Assembly: GCF_023555005.1 (NCBI RefSeq)
Contig: NZ_JAMJPJ010000016.1
Location: 1 to 64,000, forward strand
Direction: 5' to 3'
From: Halomonas llamarensis
Lineage (GTDB): Bacteria; Pseudomonadota; Gammaproteobacteria; Pseudomonadales; Halomonadaceae
DNA: 64,000 nt
The notes beneath the pieces were generated by a model. It did not search any database. It was given only the letters and a program-made list of their open reading frames with translations, and was not told the DNA's origin. The translations under genes and the position numbers were made by a program. Shown piece after piece: positions 63,271-64,000 of the stretch; the stretch's first letter is position 1, and each line of letters opens with the position of its first letter.

Positions 63271-64000
63271 ATGCTACCTTGGCTTTCTGCTTCATTCCCT
63301 CACTTTCCTGACACCGTCATGGCCCTTGATGAGCCCGATGGCTTACTAGCGGCAGGGGGTGAGCTTTCACCTACTTGGTTGGTAAGCGCTTACCGCCAAG
63401 GAATTTTTCCCTGGTACAGCGATGGCGACCCTATTTTATGGTGGAGCCCCAACCCGCGCATGGTGCTTTTTCCTGAAGCGTTCAAGCAACGCCGTAGTTT
63501 AACTAAGCGCCTGCGCCACGGAGGCTTTCGCGTCACGCTTGATCAACAATTTAACGCGGTGATTAACGCATGCGCCGCCCCCCGACGCCATGAAAGCGGT
63601 ACGTGGATTACCTCAGAGATGCAAAATGCTTACTGCCAACTGAATGAGCGTGGTATCGCCCACAGCATAGAGGTGACCCATCAAGATAAATTGGTTGGCG
63701 GTTTATACGGCTTGGCGATGGGCCCGGTATTTTTCGGCGAATCGATGTTTTCGCATCAACCTGATGCGTCAAAAGTGGCGCTGGCGTACCTCAGCGCGGC
63801 GATGCACCAGCACGGTGGCAAAATGATCGATTGCCAAATGTATACGCCCCATTTGGCAAGCTTGGGCGCGGCAACAGTCGCCCGAGAAGCGTTCATCAAC
63901 TATCTTAAAGTCATGTTGCCTAGCCAAGCGTTCACATGGCCCGCATCTTCCAGCGCGGCACCCAGGGTGCCCCCGTCTCCCTGGCTTAATGCGCTGGCCG
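63271..64000 (+). CDS. aat: Leucyl/phenylalanyl-tRNA-protein transferase Aat (partial)
   Basis: The coding region runs off the window after 243 codons; E. coli Aat has 234 residues, so only a short tail is missing. The enzyme adds Leu or Phe to N-terminal Arg or Lys of proteins, marking them for ClpAP by the N-end rule. Family blocks: FPDTVMALDEPDGLLAAGGE, AYRQGIFPWYSDGDPILWWS, HSIEVTHQDKLVGGLYGLAM and VFFGESMFSHQPDASKVALA. It is divergent from ftsK, with 154 bp between the starts. Confidence 0.95.
   Translation, partial: MLPWLSASFPHFPDTVMALDEPDGLLAAGGELSPTWLVSAYRQGIFPWYSDGDPILWWSPNPRMVLFPEAFKQRRSLTKRLRHGGFRVTLDQQFNAVINACAAPRRHESGTWITSEMQNAYCQLNERGIAHSIEVTHQDKLVGGLYGLAMGPVFFGESMFSHQPDASKVALAYLSAAMHQHGGKMIDCQMYTPHLASLGAATVAREAFINYLKVMLPSQAFTWPASSSAAPRVPPSPWLNALA

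Overview
The window looks like a chromosome segment of a GC-rich gammaproteobacterium, most like Halomonadaceae (Halomonas/Vreelandella type). This is judged from the housekeeping proteins (QueF, AlaA, HtpX, PdxB, RlmKL, Rmf, PyrD, the 180-kDa-class NAD-glutamate dehydrogenase, TrmA, MurI, RarA, LolA, FtsK, Aat) and not from a database search. It divides into a prophage (about 123-35662) and ordinary core chromosome (35637-64000). The first 122 bases look like the 5' end of a group II intron read on the minus strand.

The prophage is a P2-type myophage integrated at a tRNA-Ser(GGA) gene. A 75-bp direct repeat (123-197 and 35588-35662) covers the tRNA 3' end and its terminator; the right copy belongs to the intact tRNA. 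Structural genes follow P2 order: Q and P leftward, then O N M L X, two small membrane proteins and an endolysin, R S, V with a separate PAAR tip, W J I, a replaced fibre cassette, then FI FII E/E' T U D. Three copies of the dyad GTTGT-N13-ACAAC lie ahead of P/O, V and FI, the places where P2 has its Ogr-dependent late promoters. An Ogr-like zinc protein is encoded at 28432-28677. A T6G slippery heptamer links E to E'.

The rest of the phage is mosaic. P2 gpA is absent; instead there is a P4-alpha-like primase/helicase (29152-31833), and an AT-rich cluster of AAAGGTAAC repeats near the left end is a candidate origin. Two leftward genes between D and the repressor are morons: a membrane/WYL-like/BRCT fusion and a two-helix membrane protein. 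Next to the integrase is a complete C4-type antisense RNA switch (33135-33345) ahead of a small gene and an AntA/AntB antirepressor, the arrangement known from phage P1.

The core region carries, from left to right: a thioesterase-like protein, a nitroreductase, queF and an ABC-2 transporter; a six-gene alternating tRNA-Glu/tRNA-Gly array with a strong promoter; msrB, an ylqF-like GTPase, alaA, htpX, pdxB; a small WGR-like protein, a glutaredoxin-like protein, rlmKL, rmf, pyrD; gdhB, trmA, murI, a hemerythrin-like protein, rarA, lolA, ftsK and the start of aat. Repeat curiosities include a 16-bp tandem repeat after gdhB's upstream region and a long hexanucleotide repeat in ftsK encoding a Pro-Glu linker.
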